Assembly (NCBI GenBank): GCA_050184115.1
Contig: JBFXAQ010000005.1
Coordinates: forward strand, 1-64,000
Direction of reading: 5' to 3'
DNA from: JACKNG01 sp050184115
GTDB lineage: Bacteria; Pseudomonadota; Gammaproteobacteria; Ga0077536
DNA: 64,000 nucleotides
Part shown: in pieces, positions 30,484-40,045 of the stretch
How the letters are laid out: the number at the start of each line of letters is the position of its first letter
How positions within the stretch are numbered: the first letter of the stretch is position 1
Position numbers and translations under genes: made by a program
Notes under the pieces: model-generated
The model's input: the letters and a program-made list of their open reading frames with translations, nothing else
What the model was told of the DNA's origin: nothing
Databases searched by the model: none

Positions 30484-32660
30484 GGCGCGGCGGCCCGCGC
30501 CCGCGCCGCCGTCGCCTCGTCGCTCTTCTCGATCTCGGCCAGGCAGGAATAGAACGAAGGCGCGAAGCCGAAGTCGGTCAGCACCTCGGTGTTGAGCGCG
30601 TTGACGTTGATGCCGCCCGGGGTGTTCGACCCCTTGAACTGCTTCTGCGTGCCGATCACGCCGGGCAGCATGCCCTCGAGCACAACGGCATGGCCGAAGG
30701 TCTCGCCGCGATCGTTGTAGAGGCGGCAGAGATCGCCGTCGGCGATGCCGCGCCGCGCGGCTTCGGCCGGGTTGATCTCGAACGTCGGGCGCGACTGCAT
30801 GGCCTGCAGCCGCTCGACGGTCTGGAAGGAATCGCCGACGAAGTAGTGCGAGGCGTTGCTCAGCACCTGCAGCGGGAAGCGCGCGCGCAGCGGATCTTCC
30901 TGGCCTTCCATCTCGGCGTGGTGCACGGGCAGCGGGTCCTGGCCTTGCGCCGCGAGCGCGTCGGACCAGATCTGGATGCGGCCGTCGGGCGTCGGCCAAC
31001 CGACCTTCAGCCACTGCCGCGCCGGGTGATCGTAGTTCGCGCGCGCCCAGCCGTTCTGGACGAGATCGTCGAAGCGGATGCCGTCGACCAGCACGTTCTT
31101 CTCACCGTCGAGCAGGTGCTCGCGGATGATGTCCTCGTCGCTCTGGGTGAAGGCGTCGCCGCTCGACTCGACGTAGCCCATCGCGCGGGCGAGGCGGCGG
31201 AACAGCTCGGCGTTGCTGACGCTCTCGCCCAACGGCGCGATGACCGGGCGGTTCATGGCGTAGTGGTAGTAGCCGTAGCTGCCGTGGAAATCGGTGCGTT
31301 CGAGCTGGGTGTCGGCCGGCAGCACGATGTCGGCGTAGTCGCAGGAATCGGTCCACATGGTGTCGTGGACGACGGTGAAGAGATCCTCGCGCATGAGGCC
31401 GCGGCGCATGTCGGCGACGTTCGGCACGCAGTTGGCCGGGTCGGCGTTGTAGACGAACAGGCACTTGATCGGCGGTTCGAGCGGTTCCTCGTTCCAGCCG
31501 ATGTCGTGGAGCAGCGCACGGCTCATCTGCACCATGTTGACGATGCGCTTCGAGCCGCGATCGCCGAGTTCGTCGCGCTGCACGTCGGGGCGGAAGAAGG
31601 GATTCCAGTTCTCCTCCAGGCGGCCGAAGCCCGCGCCGCCGCAGGGCTCGCGCCAGGCGCCGGTGAGGGCCGGCAGCAGCAGCACCGCGCGGCACATCTG
31701 GCCCGAGTTGTGGTGGCGGTTCAAACCGTGCCCGGCGCGGATGTAGCTCTTGCGCGTGCCGCCGTAGAGCAGCGCGAGGCGTTCGATGTCGGCGGCCGGC
31801 AGGCCGGTGATGTCCGCCACGCGCTCGAGCGGGTACTCGGGCAGACGGGTCTCGAGGAGTTCCCGCCAGCCGCGCGTGTGGGCTTCGAGGAACGCCTGAT
31901 CGTGCAGGCCGCGATCGACCAGCACCTTCATCATGCCGAGGGCGAGCGCAGCGTCGGTGCCGGGGCGCGGCTGCAGGTGCCAGTCGGCGAGCCAGGCGGT
32001 GCGCGTCGGGCGCGGATCGATGACGACGATACGGCAGCCGCGTTCGCGCGCCGCGCGCAGGAAGGGCACGGCGTGCACGCCGGTCGAGACCGAGTTGACC
32101 CCCCACAGGAGGATGACGTCGGCGTCCTCGCTGGCCATCGCGAGATCGGGGCCGTTGGCCGAGCCGTAGGTGTGCATGCAGGCCCAGAAGGCGGCATGGA
32201 TGCAGATGGACATCTCGAGGCGCGCGGCGCCGAGCTTGTTCCAGAAGCGGTTGTCCATCACCCAGTAGCCGATCTGGCCCAGGGTCCCGGAGAAATTGAA
32301 CGGCTGGATGGCCTCCGCGCCGTATTCCTCGATGATGCGGTGAAAGTTGTCCGTGATGGTCGCGAGCGCTTCGTCCCAGGCGATGCGCTCGAAACGCGCG
32401 CCGGGACCCTTGGGGCCGATCCGCCGGTGCGGGTAGAGCACGCGCTGGTCGTTGTAGACGAAGTCGAGGTAGTGGTTGACCTTGTTGCAGAGATAACCGC
32501 GCGTGATGGGATGCGTCGGGTCGCCCTGCACGGCCACCGCGCGCCCGCTGGCGTCGTCGCGCGTGACCAGCATCGAGCACGTGTCCGGGCAGTCGTGCGG
32601 ACACACGACATGGTGCAGGGAATGCCCCGGCGGCACTTCGAGCTTGTGACTCACGGTCAT
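30480..32660 (-). CDS. Molybdopterin oxidoreductase with N-terminal 4Fe-4S cluster
   Basis: This 726-residue protein starts at an ATG behind GGGGGAGG; a longer upstream frame was rejected. The 4Fe-4S ligands are in VVCPHDCPDTCSML and GYLCNK. Cofactor-binding blocks follow (GSANGPDLAMASEDADVILL, VFVYNADPANCVPN, DIVLPADTQLERTDFHGSYG). The C-terminal domain has VLSNASHYFVGDSF and FKGSNTPGGINVNALN. No Tat signal is seen, so it is cytoplasmic. The CPxDCPDTC type is a large, poorly characterised branch of the DMSO reductase superfamily. It is translationally coupled to the reductase downstream. Substrate unknown. Confidence 0.88.
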   Translation of the reverse strand: MTVSHKLEVPPGHSLHHVVCPHDCPDTCSMLVTRDDASGRAVAVQGDPTHPITRGYLCNKVNHYLDFVYNDQRVLYPHRRIGPKGPGARFERIAWDEALATITDNFHRIIEEYGAEAIQPFNFSGTLGQIGYWVMDNRFWNKLGAARLEMSICIHAAFWACMHTYGSANGPDLAMASEDADVILLWGVNSVSTGVHAVPFLRAARERGCRIVVIDPRPTRTAWLADWHLQPRPGTDAALALGMMKVLVDRGLHDQAFLEAHTRGWRELLETRLPEYPLERVADITGLPAADIERLALLYGGTRKSYIRAGHGLNRHHNSGQMCRAVLLLPALTGAWREPCGGAGFGRLEENWNPFFRPDVQRDELGDRGSKRIVNMVQMSRALLHDIGWNEEPLEPPIKCLFVYNADPANCVPNVADMRRGLMREDLFTVVHDTMWTDSCDYADIVLPADTQLERTDFHGSYGYYHYAMNRPVIAPLGESVSNAELFRRLARAMGYVESSGDAFTQSDEDIIREHLLDGEKNVLVDGIRFDDLVQNGWARANYDHPARQWLKVGWPTPDGRIQIWSDALAAQGQDPLPVHHAEMEGQEDPLRARFPLQVLSNASHYFVGDSFQTVERLQAMQSRPTFEINPAEAARRGIADGDLCRLYNDRGETFGHAVVLEGMLPGVIGTQKQFKGSNTPGGINVNALNTEVLTDFGFAPSFYSCLAEIEKSDEATAARARAAAP

Positions 32661-32781
32661 CCCGTCCTCCCCCGTCCCGGATGAGCCAGCGGCGAGTATA
32701 GCTTTGGCCAAGCGTGGGCGGCGCGGGCATCGGCGCCGGCGCGCCGGACAGGCGGGGCGATGGCCGAGGACGCCGCCGGGC

Positions 32782-33942
32782 TCAGAGCGCGGCGAGCTTC
32801 GCCGCCGCGCGCGCGAGCGTGTCGTCTTCCTTGCAGAAGCAGAAGCGCACGGTGCGATCCCCGGGCGGCGACTGGTAGAACACCGACAACGGGATGGCGG
32901 CGACCCCCACTTCGCGGGTCAGCCAGGTGACGAAGGCCATGTCGTCGAGGTCGGAGATGGCGCCGTAGTCGGCGAGCTGGAAGAAGGTGCCGGCGGCGGG
33001 GGTGACGCGGAAACGCGAGCCGGCCAGCGCGGCGGTGAAGCGGTCGCGCTTGCGCTGGTAGAAGGCCGGCAGCTCGTCGAGGTGTTCCGGCGCGCTCGTC
33101 ATGAAATCGGCCAGCGCGTGCTGCACCGGGGTGTTGGTGACGAAGGCGACGAACTGGTGCACGCGGCGGAACTCGGTCATGAGGTCGGCCGGCGCCACGC
33201 AGTAGCCGGTCTTCCAGCCGGTGACGTGGAAGGTCTTGCCGAAGGAGAACACGGCGTAACTGCGCCGCGCGAGGACTGGATCGCGGAGCACGCTCTCGTG
33301 GCGGCGGCCGTCGTAGACGAGGTGTTCGTAGACCTCGTCGGAGACGACGACGAGGTCGTGGCGCACGGCGAGATCGCGCAGCGCGGCGATGTCTTCCGGC
33401 CCGAACACGCTGCCGCTCGGGTTGTGCGGCGAGTTGACCATGATCATGCGCGTGCGCGGGGTGACGGCGCGGCCGACGGTGTCCCAGTCGATGCGATAGT
33501 CCGGCGCGGCCAGGGTGAGATGCACCGGCACCCCGCCCGACAGGCGCACCGCCGGGTCGTAGCAGTCGTAGACGGGGTCGAACAGGATGACCTCGTCACC
33601 GGGGCGCACCACCGCCGTCACCGCGCAGTAGAGGGCCTCGGTGGCGCCGGGGGTGATGGTGACCTCGGTGTCGGCATCGCAGGCATGGCCGTAGAAGCGC
33701 GCGAGCTTGGCCGCCACCGCCTGGCGCAGCGCCGGCACCCCGGCCAGCGGCGCGTACTGGTTGTAGCCGTGGCCGGCGTAGTGCTGCAGGCATTCGATCA
33801 GCCGCGGCGGGCCGTCGTAGTCGGGGTAGCCCTGCGAGAGGTTGATGGCGCCGGCGTCGTGCGCCATCTGCGACATCACGGTGAAGATGGTAGTGCCGAC
33901 ATCGGGCAGCTTGCTGTCGAGTCGCGGCGGGCGCTGGTTCAT
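32782..33942 (-). CDS. PLP-dependent aminotransferase (methionine/kynurenine aminotransferase type)
   Basis: This 386-residue class I/II aminotransferase starts with MNQRPPRLDSKLPDVGTTIF, typical of the YbdL/methionine aminotransferase branch. Motifs are INLSQGYPDYDGP, ITPGATEALYCAV, the VNSPHNPSGSVF loop, VVVSDEVYEHLVYDG with the PLP-binding Asp, and FSFGKTFHVTGWKTGY with the Schiff-base Lys. It likely transaminates methionine, Phe or similar amino acids with 2-oxo acids. It is divergent from glnE across 143 bp. No Shine-Dalgarno is obvious before the ATG. Confidence 0.9.
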   Translation of the reverse strand: MNQRPPRLDSKLPDVGTTIFTVMSQMAHDAGAINLSQGYPDYDGPPRLIECLQHYAGHGYNQYAPLAGVPALRQAVAAKLARFYGHACDADTEVTITPGATEALYCAVTAVVRPGDEVILFDPVYDCYDPAVRLSGGVPVHLTLAAPDYRIDWDTVGRAVTPRTRMIMVNSPHNPSGSVFGPEDIAALRDLAVRHDLVVVSDEVYEHLVYDGRRHESVLRDPVLARRSYAVFSFGKTFHVTGWKTGYCVAPADLMTEFRRVHQFVAFVTNTPVQHALADFMTSAPEHLDELPAFYQRKRDRFTAALAGSRFRVTPAAGTFFQLADYGAISDLDDMAFVTWLTREVGVAAIPLSVFYQSPPGDRTVRFCFCKEDDTLARAAAKLAAL

Positions 33943-34085
33943 GACGGGGCGGGGACGATTGGTGGACAATGCGGCGCGCCGGCGCCGCGGAGCGCAGAGT
34001 GTCCACGGCGTCGCGGCAATGATCAAGGCAGCCCCGTGCGCGACGCCGCGCCCTGCCCCCGCCCGACCGAGGCCAGCGCATCGAC

Positions 34086-36980
34086 ATGACCCAGCCCGAC
34101 GTCCCCGCATCCCCCATCGCCCTGCCCGCCGACGTGCCGGCCAGCCTCGCCGACGAGGTCCGCCGCCTGCTCGAGCGCCATGCCGAGAGCCGCGCCGCGG
34201 CCGGGCTCGCACTGCTCGACGATGCGCGGCTCGTGCGCGCCTTCGGCCTGTCGCCCTTCGTCGCCGAGTACGCCATCCGCCGCCCGCAACCGTTCGCGTC
34301 GCTGATCGACCCGGCGGCCATCGCCGCACCGCGCACGCGCGCCGACTACGAGGCGGCCGTCGCCGCGGCGCTCGGCGAAGCCGCCGATGCCCCGGCCGCC
34401 AAGCGCGCGCTGCGCGAGTTGCGCGGCGCGGAGATGGCGCGCATCGCCTGGCGCGACATCGTCGAGGGCGCCACGGTGGAAACCGTGATGGCGGAGCTGT
34501 CCGACTTCGCCGACGCCGCCATCGCCGGCAGCGTGCGCTGGCTGCACGACCAGCTCGCGCCACGCTTCGGCCGTGCGCTCGGCGCCGACGGCGCGCCGCT
34601 CGAACTGCTCGTGCTCGGCATGGGCAAGCTCGGCGGCCACGAGCTCAACTTCTCCTCCGACATCGATCTCATCTTCGTCTACGGGCACGGCGGCGAGACC
34701 GTCGGCGGCCGGCGCGAACTGCCGCACCAGGAATACTTCGATCGGCTCGGCCGCGAACTGATCGCACTGCTGAACGAAACCACGGCGGACGGCCAGGTCT
34801 TCCGCGTCGACATGCGCCTGCGGCCCTTCGGCGACGGCGGACCGCTGACCTCGACCCTGGCCGCGCTCGAGCACTACTACGCGGTGCACGGGCGCGACTG
34901 GGAACGCTACGCGCTGATCAAGGCGCGTGCGATTTCCGGCGATGCGGCGACGCGCGCCCAGCTCGAGGCCATCACGCGGCCGTTCGTGTTCCGCCGTTAC
35001 CTCGACTACGGCGCGCTCGACGCGTTGCGCGAGATGAAGGCGCTGATCAACCAGGAGGCGACCTCGCAGGAGCTGCGCGGCGACGTCAAGCGCGGCGCCG
35101 GCGGCATCCGCGAGATCGAGTTCACCGGCCAGCTCTTCCAGCTGACCCGCGGCGGGCGCGAACCGCGCCTGCGCGAGCGCTCGATCATCGCGACGCTCCA
35201 AGCCTGCGCCGAGCTCGGTCTCCTCGAGACGGCCGAGGTCGACACGCTCGTCGCCGCCTACCGCTTCCTGCGCGTCACCGAGCACCGCCTGCAGGAGGTG
35301 CGCGATCGCCAGACCCACGCCCTGCCCGAGGACGAGGCCGGGCGCGCGCGCCTGGCCTGGGCCTTCGGCCACGCCGACTGGAGCGCCTTCCTGGCCGAGC
35401 TCGACGCTCACCGCGAGGCGACCCGGCGCCTCTTCGCGCAACTTCTCGAAGCGCCGGAGGACGCCGCCGACGGCAGCGCCGAGCGCCTGCGCCGCTGGCG
35501 CGGCCTGTGGCAGAACGCGGCCGACGGTGCCGCGCTCGCCGCCGGCGCCGAGGCCCTGGGCCACGCCTTCAGCGCGGCCGGCCTCGAAGTCATGGGCGAG
35601 CTCAAGTCGGCGCGCTTCACCGCGCGCCTGAGCCGCCAGGGCCAGGAGCGTCTCGATCGGCTCATGCCCGTGCTGCTCGAGGCCGCGCTGACCCGCGGCC
35701 TGTCCGATGCGAGCATGCGGCGGGTCGGCGAGCTGCTGCACGCCATCGCCCGGCGCAGCGTCTACCTGGCCTTCCTCGCCGATCATCCCGATGCCGTGCG
35801 CCGCCTGCTCGAGCTGTTCGAGGCGAGCCCGTGGATCGCCGAGCAGATCATCGCCTGGCCGCTGCTGCTCGACGAGCTGCTCGACCCGCGCGCGCTCTAC
35901 GCCCCGCCCGATCGGGAACGCCTGTTCGAGCTCTGCGAGGCGCAGGTGCGGCCGGAGGACGGCCTCGAACAGGCCATGGATCACCTGCGCGCCTTCCGCA
36001 ACCAGCAGGTGCTGCGGGTGGCGGCGAGCGACGTCACCGGTCACCTGCCCGTCGCGCGCGTCTCCGACCGCCTGACCTACATCGCCGAGGCCTGCGTCGA
36101 CCGCGCGCTGACCATGGCCTGGGGCGACCTCACGGCGCGCTGCGGAGCGCCGCGCTGCCGCGACGAGCGCGGCGCGCGCGAGGCCGGCTTCGCCGTCATC
36201 GGCTACGGCAAGTTCGGCGGCTGGGAACTCGGCTACGGCTCGGACCTCGACCTCGTGTTCCTGCACGACAGCGCCGGCGCGGACCAGCACACGGCCGGGC
36301 CCAAGGTGGTCGAGAACGACGTCTTCTTCGCCCGCCTCGCGCAGCGTTTCATCCACGTGCTCTCGACCACCACCGGCGCCGGCGTCGCCTACGAGGTCGA
36401 CACCCGGCTGCGCCCGAGCGGCAACGCGGGGCTCATGGCCTCGCCCATCGAAGCCTATGCCGCCTACCTCGCCGAGCAGGCCTGGACCTGGGAGCTGCAG
36501 GCGCTGGTGCGCGCGCGCGCCATCACCGGCGACCACGCGCTCGTGGCGCGCTTCGCCGAGGTGCGCGCCGCGGCCCTCGCGCGGCCGCGCGAGGCCGCTA
36601 CGCTCGCCCGCGACATCGTCGACATGCGCGCGCGCATGCGCGGCGAGCTCGACCGCGGCGACGCGCGGCGGTTCGATCTCAAGCAGGGCAGCGGCGGTAT
36701 TACGGACATCGAATTTGTGGTGCAATACGCGGTCCTCAGATGGGCCCCGGCGCAGCCGCGCCTGCTCACCTGGACGGACAATCTCCGGCTGCTCGAAATC
36801 ATCGCCGAACTGGGCCTCCTGCCGGCCGACGACTGCCGGCGCCTGCACGACGCCTACTTCGCGTACCGGGCCGACATCCACAGCTGCGCCCTGCAGCAGC
36901 AGGATGCCCTGGTCGAGGCCGGGAAGTTCCGCGACCACCGTGACCACGTCATCGACATCTGGACGCGCGTGTTCGCCTGA
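34086..36980 (+). CDS. glnE: Glutamine synthetase adenylyltransferase / deadenylylase
   Basis: This 964-residue two-domain enzyme switches glutamine synthetase off and on by adding or removing AMP. The N-terminal deadenylylation domain has GMGKLGGHELNFSSDIDLIF and the MRLRPFGDGGPL stretch. The C-terminal adenylylation domain has the second nucleotidyl-transferase site (GYGKFGGWELGYGSDLDLVF) and TRLRPSGNAGL. DVKRGAGGIREIEF and DLKQGSGGITDIEF follow the two sites. Length agrees with E. coli GlnE. It is followed 33 nt later by ilvE, an order common in gammaproteobacteria. Confidence 0.96.
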   Translation: MTQPDVPASPIALPADVPASLADEVRRLLERHAESRAAAGLALLDDARLVRAFGLSPFVAEYAIRRPQPFASLIDPAAIAAPRTRADYEAAVAAALGEAADAPAAKRALRELRGAEMARIAWRDIVEGATVETVMAELSDFADAAIAGSVRWLHDQLAPRFGRALGADGAPLELLVLGMGKLGGHELNFSSDIDLIFVYGHGGETVGGRRELPHQEYFDRLGRELIALLNETTADGQVFRVDMRLRPFGDGGPLTSTLAALEHYYAVHGRDWERYALIKARAISGDAATRAQLEAITRPFVFRRYLDYGALDALREMKALINQEATSQELRGDVKRGAGGIREIEFTGQLFQLTRGGREPRLRERSIIATLQACAELGLLETAEVDTLVAAYRFLRVTEHRLQEVRDRQTHALPEDEAGRARLAWAFGHADWSAFLAELDAHREATRRLFAQLLEAPEDAADGSAERLRRWRGLWQNAADGAALAAGAEALGHAFSAAGLEVMGELKSARFTARLSRQGQERLDRLMPVLLEAALTRGLSDASMRRVGELLHAIARRSVYLAFLADHPDAVRRLLELFEASPWIAEQIIAWPLLLDELLDPRALYAPPDRERLFELCEAQVRPEDGLEQAMDHLRAFRNQQVLRVAASDVTGHLPVARVSDRLTYIAEACVDRALTMAWGDLTARCGAPRCRDERGAREAGFAVIGYGKFGGWELGYGSDLDLVFLHDSAGADQHTAGPKVVENDVFFARLAQRFIHVLSTTTGAGVAYEVDTRLRPSGNAGLMASPIEAYAAYLAEQAWTWELQALVRARAITGDHALVARFAEVRAAALARPREAATLARDIVDMRARMRGELDRGDARRFDLKQGSGGITDIEFVVQYAVLRWAPAQPRLLTWTDNLRLLEIIAELGLLPADDCRRLHDAYFAYRADIHSCALQQQDALVEAGKFRDHRDHVIDIWTRVFA

Positions 36981-37013
36981 CCTGACATGCGCGCGAGCGC
37001 GGGAGTGACGACG

Positions 37014-37937
37014 ATGAGCTACGCGGACCGGGACGGTGTGATCTGGATGGACGGAACCAAGGTGCCGTGGCGCGAGGCCAACGTGCACATCCTGACCCAC
37101 TCCCTGCACTACGGCGTCGGCGCGTTCGAGGGCATCCGCGCCTACGAGACCGACAAGGGCACCGCGATCTTCCGCCTCGACGATCACGTGCGTCGCCTGT
37201 TCGACACCGCCCACATCCTCGGCATGGAGATCCCCTACGAGCGCAAGGAGATCGCCCAGGCCTGCATCGACAACGTGCGCGAGAACAAGCTCGCCTCGGC
37301 CTACATCCGCCCGCTGGTCTACTACGGCTCCGAGGGCATGGGTCTGCACGCCACCAACCTCTCGGTGCACGTCGCCATCGCCTCGTGGTTCTGGGGCGCC
37401 TACCTCGGCGCCGACGCGCTGGAGAAGGGCATCCGCATCAAGACCTCGTCCTTCACGCGCGGCCTGGTCAACAGCGTCATGCCGCGTGCCAAGGCCTGCG
37501 GCAACTACATCAATTCCATTCTCGCCCTGCAGGAAGCGGCGCGTGACGGTTACGACGAGGCGCTCCTGCTCGACAACGAGGGCATGGTCGCCGAGGGCAG
37601 CGGCGAGAACATCTTCGTCGTGCGCCGCGGCGTGCTCTACACGCCCGAACTCGCCTCCCTGCTCGAAGGCATCACGCGCGACACCATCCTGCGCCTCGCC
37701 CGCGAGGAAGGCATCGAGGTGGTCGAGAAGCGCATCACCCGCGACGAGATCTACATCGCCGACGAGTGCTTCTTCACCGGCACCGCGGCCGAGGTCACGC
37801 CCATTCGCGAACTCGACAACCGCACCATCGGCAGCGGTTCCTGCGGGCCGATGACGCGCAGGCTGCAGGAGGTCTACCTCGATCTCGTGCGCGGCCAGCG
37901 CGAAGCGCCGCCCGGGTGGCTGACCATCGTCGAGTGA
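37014..37937 (+). CDS. ilvE: Branched-chain amino acid aminotransferase
   Basis: This 307-residue fold-type IV PLP enzyme makes Leu, Ile and Val. It starts MSYADRDGVIWMDGTKVPWR, with GGGAG nine bases upstream. Signature blocks are LTHSLHYGVGAFEGIRAYET, YIRPLVYYGSEGMG, SSFTRGLVNSVMPRAKACGN (with the catalytic Lys), EALLLDNEGMVAEGSGENIF and ADECFFTGTAAEVTPI. An in-frame ATG nine codons upstream is less likely. Confidence 0.96.
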   Translation: MSYADRDGVIWMDGTKVPWREANVHILTHSLHYGVGAFEGIRAYETDKGTAIFRLDDHVRRLFDTAHILGMEIPYERKEIAQACIDNVRENKLASAYIRPLVYYGSEGMGLHATNLSVHVAIASWFWGAYLGADALEKGIRIKTSSFTRGLVNSVMPRAKACGNYINSILALQEAARDGYDEALLLDNEGMVAEGSGENIFVVRRGVLYTPELASLLEGITRDTILRLAREEGIEVVEKRITRDEIYIADECFFTGTAAEVTPIRELDNRTIGSGSCGPMTRRLQEVYLDLVRGQREAPPGWLTIVE

Positions 37938-37953
37938 TGGCCGGCGCCGCGCG

Positions 37954-38880
37954 ATGAGTGCCGCCGGCCTCGTTGTGTGGCAGCTCTGCGACGGCAAGCG
38001 CGGTCACGAACGCCAGGTCGAGGGCCTGCTCGCCGGCCTCGCCCGGCACCGCGCCCTCGACGTCCACCGTGTCGACGTCACGCGCGGTCTCGCGCGCGAC
38101 GCCTGGCAGGCGCTGACGCGGCGCTTTCCGGCCGGCGACGGCCTGCCCGATCCCCACCTGCTGCTCGCCGCCGGCAGCGCCTGCCAGGGCGCGCTGGTCG
38201 CCGCCCGCCGCGCACGCGGTGGGCGCAGCGTGTATCTCATGTGCCCGTCGCTGCCATGGCGCTGGTTCGACGCCGTCGTCGTACCGCGCCACGACGACCC
38301 GGCGACCGTCGCCAACCTCGTCGTCAGCGAAGGTGCGCTGAACCCGGTGCGCCCCGCGGCGGTCCGCGCCCCCGCGCTCGGCCTCGTCCTGCTCGGCGGG
38401 CCGTCCGCGCATCACGGCTGGGACAGCGCCGCCATCGTGCGGCAGGTCGAAGGCCTGCTGGCACGGACGCCACGACGTGACTGGGTGGTGACCGACTCGC
38501 GGCGCTCGCCGCCGGATCTCGGCGCGGCCCTGCGCGCACTGGAACGCGACGGCGTGCGTTACGTGCCGGCCGCCGGGTGCGCGCCCGGCTGGCTGCCGGG
38601 CGAACTCGGCCGCGCCGCCGAGGTGTGGGTGAGCGCCGACAGCGTGGCGATGATCTACGAGGCGTTGAGCGGTGGTGCGCGGGTCGGCGTGCTCGACGTC
38701 CCGGCCCGGCGTCGCGATCGCATCACGCGCATCGCCGCGGACCTGCACGCGCGCGGCTGGATCATGCGCGGCGACGAGGCGGCGCCGGCCGCGCCGCCGC
38801 CGGCACTGGACGAGGGCGGCCGCGTCGCGGCGTTGCTGCTGCAACGCTGGCCGGCGCTCGGCAGTGGGGCGCGGCGGTGA
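37954..38880 (+). CDS. ELM1/GtrOC1-family protein (putative glycosyltransferase-like)
   Basis: This 308-residue protein belongs to the family named after the plant mitochondrial fission factor ELM1, which in bacteria usually lies among LPS genes. Typical parts are VVWQLCDGKRGHERQVEGLL at the start, LLAAGSACQGALVAARRARG, VVPRHDD, SEGALNPV, LVLLGGPSAHHGWD, VVTDSRRSPPDL and a C-terminal VWVSADSVAMIYEALSGGA block that resembles the donor site of GT-B transferases. The biochemical activity is unproven. It overlaps the following glycosyltransferase gene by 4 nt. Confidence 0.88.
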   Translation: MSAAGLVVWQLCDGKRGHERQVEGLLAGLARHRALDVHRVDVTRGLARDAWQALTRRFPAGDGLPDPHLLLAAGSACQGALVAARRARGGRSVYLMCPSLPWRWFDAVVVPRHDDPATVANLVVSEGALNPVRPAAVRAPALGLVLLGGPSAHHGWDSAAIVRQVEGLLARTPRRDWVVTDSRRSPPDLGAALRALERDGVRYVPAAGCAPGWLPGELGRAAEVWVSADSVAMIYEALSGGARVGVLDVPARRRDRITRIAADLHARGWIMRGDEAAPAAPPPALDEGGRVAALLLQRWPALGSGARR

Positions 38881-39998
38881 CGCAACGACGCCTGACCGTG
38901 ATGCAGCTCCTGCCCGAACTCGAGGTCGGCGGGGTGGAGCGCGGCACGGTCGAGATCGCCCGCGCGCTGACGGCCGCCGGTCACCGCGCGCTGGTCGTCT
39001 CGGCGCCCGGCCGCCTGGTCGCCGAACTCACCGCCTGCGGCGCCGAGCACATCGCGCTCGACATCGGCGCCAAGCGCCTGGCGAGCCTCGCCCACGTGCC
39101 GCGCCTCGCACACCTCTACCGCGAACACGCCGTCGACATCGTGCACGCGCGCTCGCGCCTGCCGGCCTGGCTCGGACGGCTCGCACGCCGGCGCCTGCCG
39201 GCGGTGGCGCGGCCGCACTGGGTGACGACGGTGCACGGACCCTATACGGTCAACGCCTACAGCGCGGTGATGGTGTCGGGCGAGCGGGTCATCGCCATCT
39301 CGGAATTCATCCGCGACTACATCCTGGCCAACTACCCGCGGGTCGAGCCGGCGCGCATCACGGTCATTCCGCGCGGCGTCGATGCCGCGCGCTACCACGC
39401 CGGCTTCAGGCCGGACAGCGCCTGGCGCGAACGCGTCGCTGCCGAGTGCCCGCACCTGGCCGGCAAGCGCCTGCTCGTGCTGCCGGCGCGCCTGACGCGC
39501 TGGAAAGGCCAGGAGGACTTCCTCGCCGTCGTCGCCCGCGTGCGCGCGGTGCGCGACGACGTGCACGCGCTCGTCATCGGCGGCGCGCACGCGAAGAAAC
39601 CGGGCTACCGCGCCGAGCTCGAAGCGCTCGCCGCACGTCTCGGCATCGCCGACGCGGTGAGCTTCCTCGGCCACCGCGACGACCTGCGCGAATGGCTGGC
39701 GAGTGCCGCCATCGCCTACTCGCTGACCGACGCGCCGGAAGCCTTCGGCCGCACCACGGTCGAGGCGCTCGCGCTCGGCACGCCGGTGATCGGCTACGAC
39801 CACGGCGGTACCGGCGAGATCCTGGCGCGCGTCTACCCGGCCGGGCGCGTGCCGCACCGTGACGTCGCCGCCGCGGCCGCGCGCACGCTCGAACTCCTCG
39901 CCGCGCCCGTCGCGGTGCCGCACGAGCAGCCCTACACCGTGGCCGCCCTGCAGGCGGCGACGCTCGCCCAGTACGAGGCCCTCGTGTCGTCGCCTTGA
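38877..39998 (+). CDS. GT4-family glycosyltransferase
   Basis: This 373-residue protein starts with GTG overlapping the previous stop (GTGA), so the two are coupled. It is a GT-B enzyme: N-terminal MQLLPELEVGGVERGTVEIA, the middle HARSRLPAWLG and TTVHGPYTVNAYSAVM, then VIPRGVDAARYHAG and ARLTRWKGQEDFLAVV. The nucleotide-sugar site is EAFGRTTVEALALGTPVIGY with the E-x7-E pattern. It probably adds a sugar to lipopolysaccharide or another surface glycan. Confidence 0.92.
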   Translation: MTQRRLTVMQLLPELEVGGVERGTVEIARALTAAGHRALVVSAPGRLVAELTACGAEHIALDIGAKRLASLAHVPRLAHLYREHAVDIVHARSRLPAWLGRLARRRLPAVARPHWVTTVHGPYTVNAYSAVMVSGERVIAISEFIRDYILANYPRVEPARITVIPRGVDAARYHAGFRPDSAWRERVAAECPHLAGKRLLVLPARLTRWKGQEDFLAVVARVRAVRDDVHALVIGGAHAKKPGYRAELEALAARLGIADAVSFLGHRDDLREWLASAAIAYSLTDAPEAFGRTTVEALALGTPVIGYDHGGTGEILARVYPAGRVPHRDVAAAAARTLELLAAPVAVPHEQPYTVAALQAATLAQYEALVSSP

Positions 39999-40045
39999 GC
40001 AAGCATGCGAGAATCGCGGCCCTCGCCCACCGGAGTACCGCCGCC

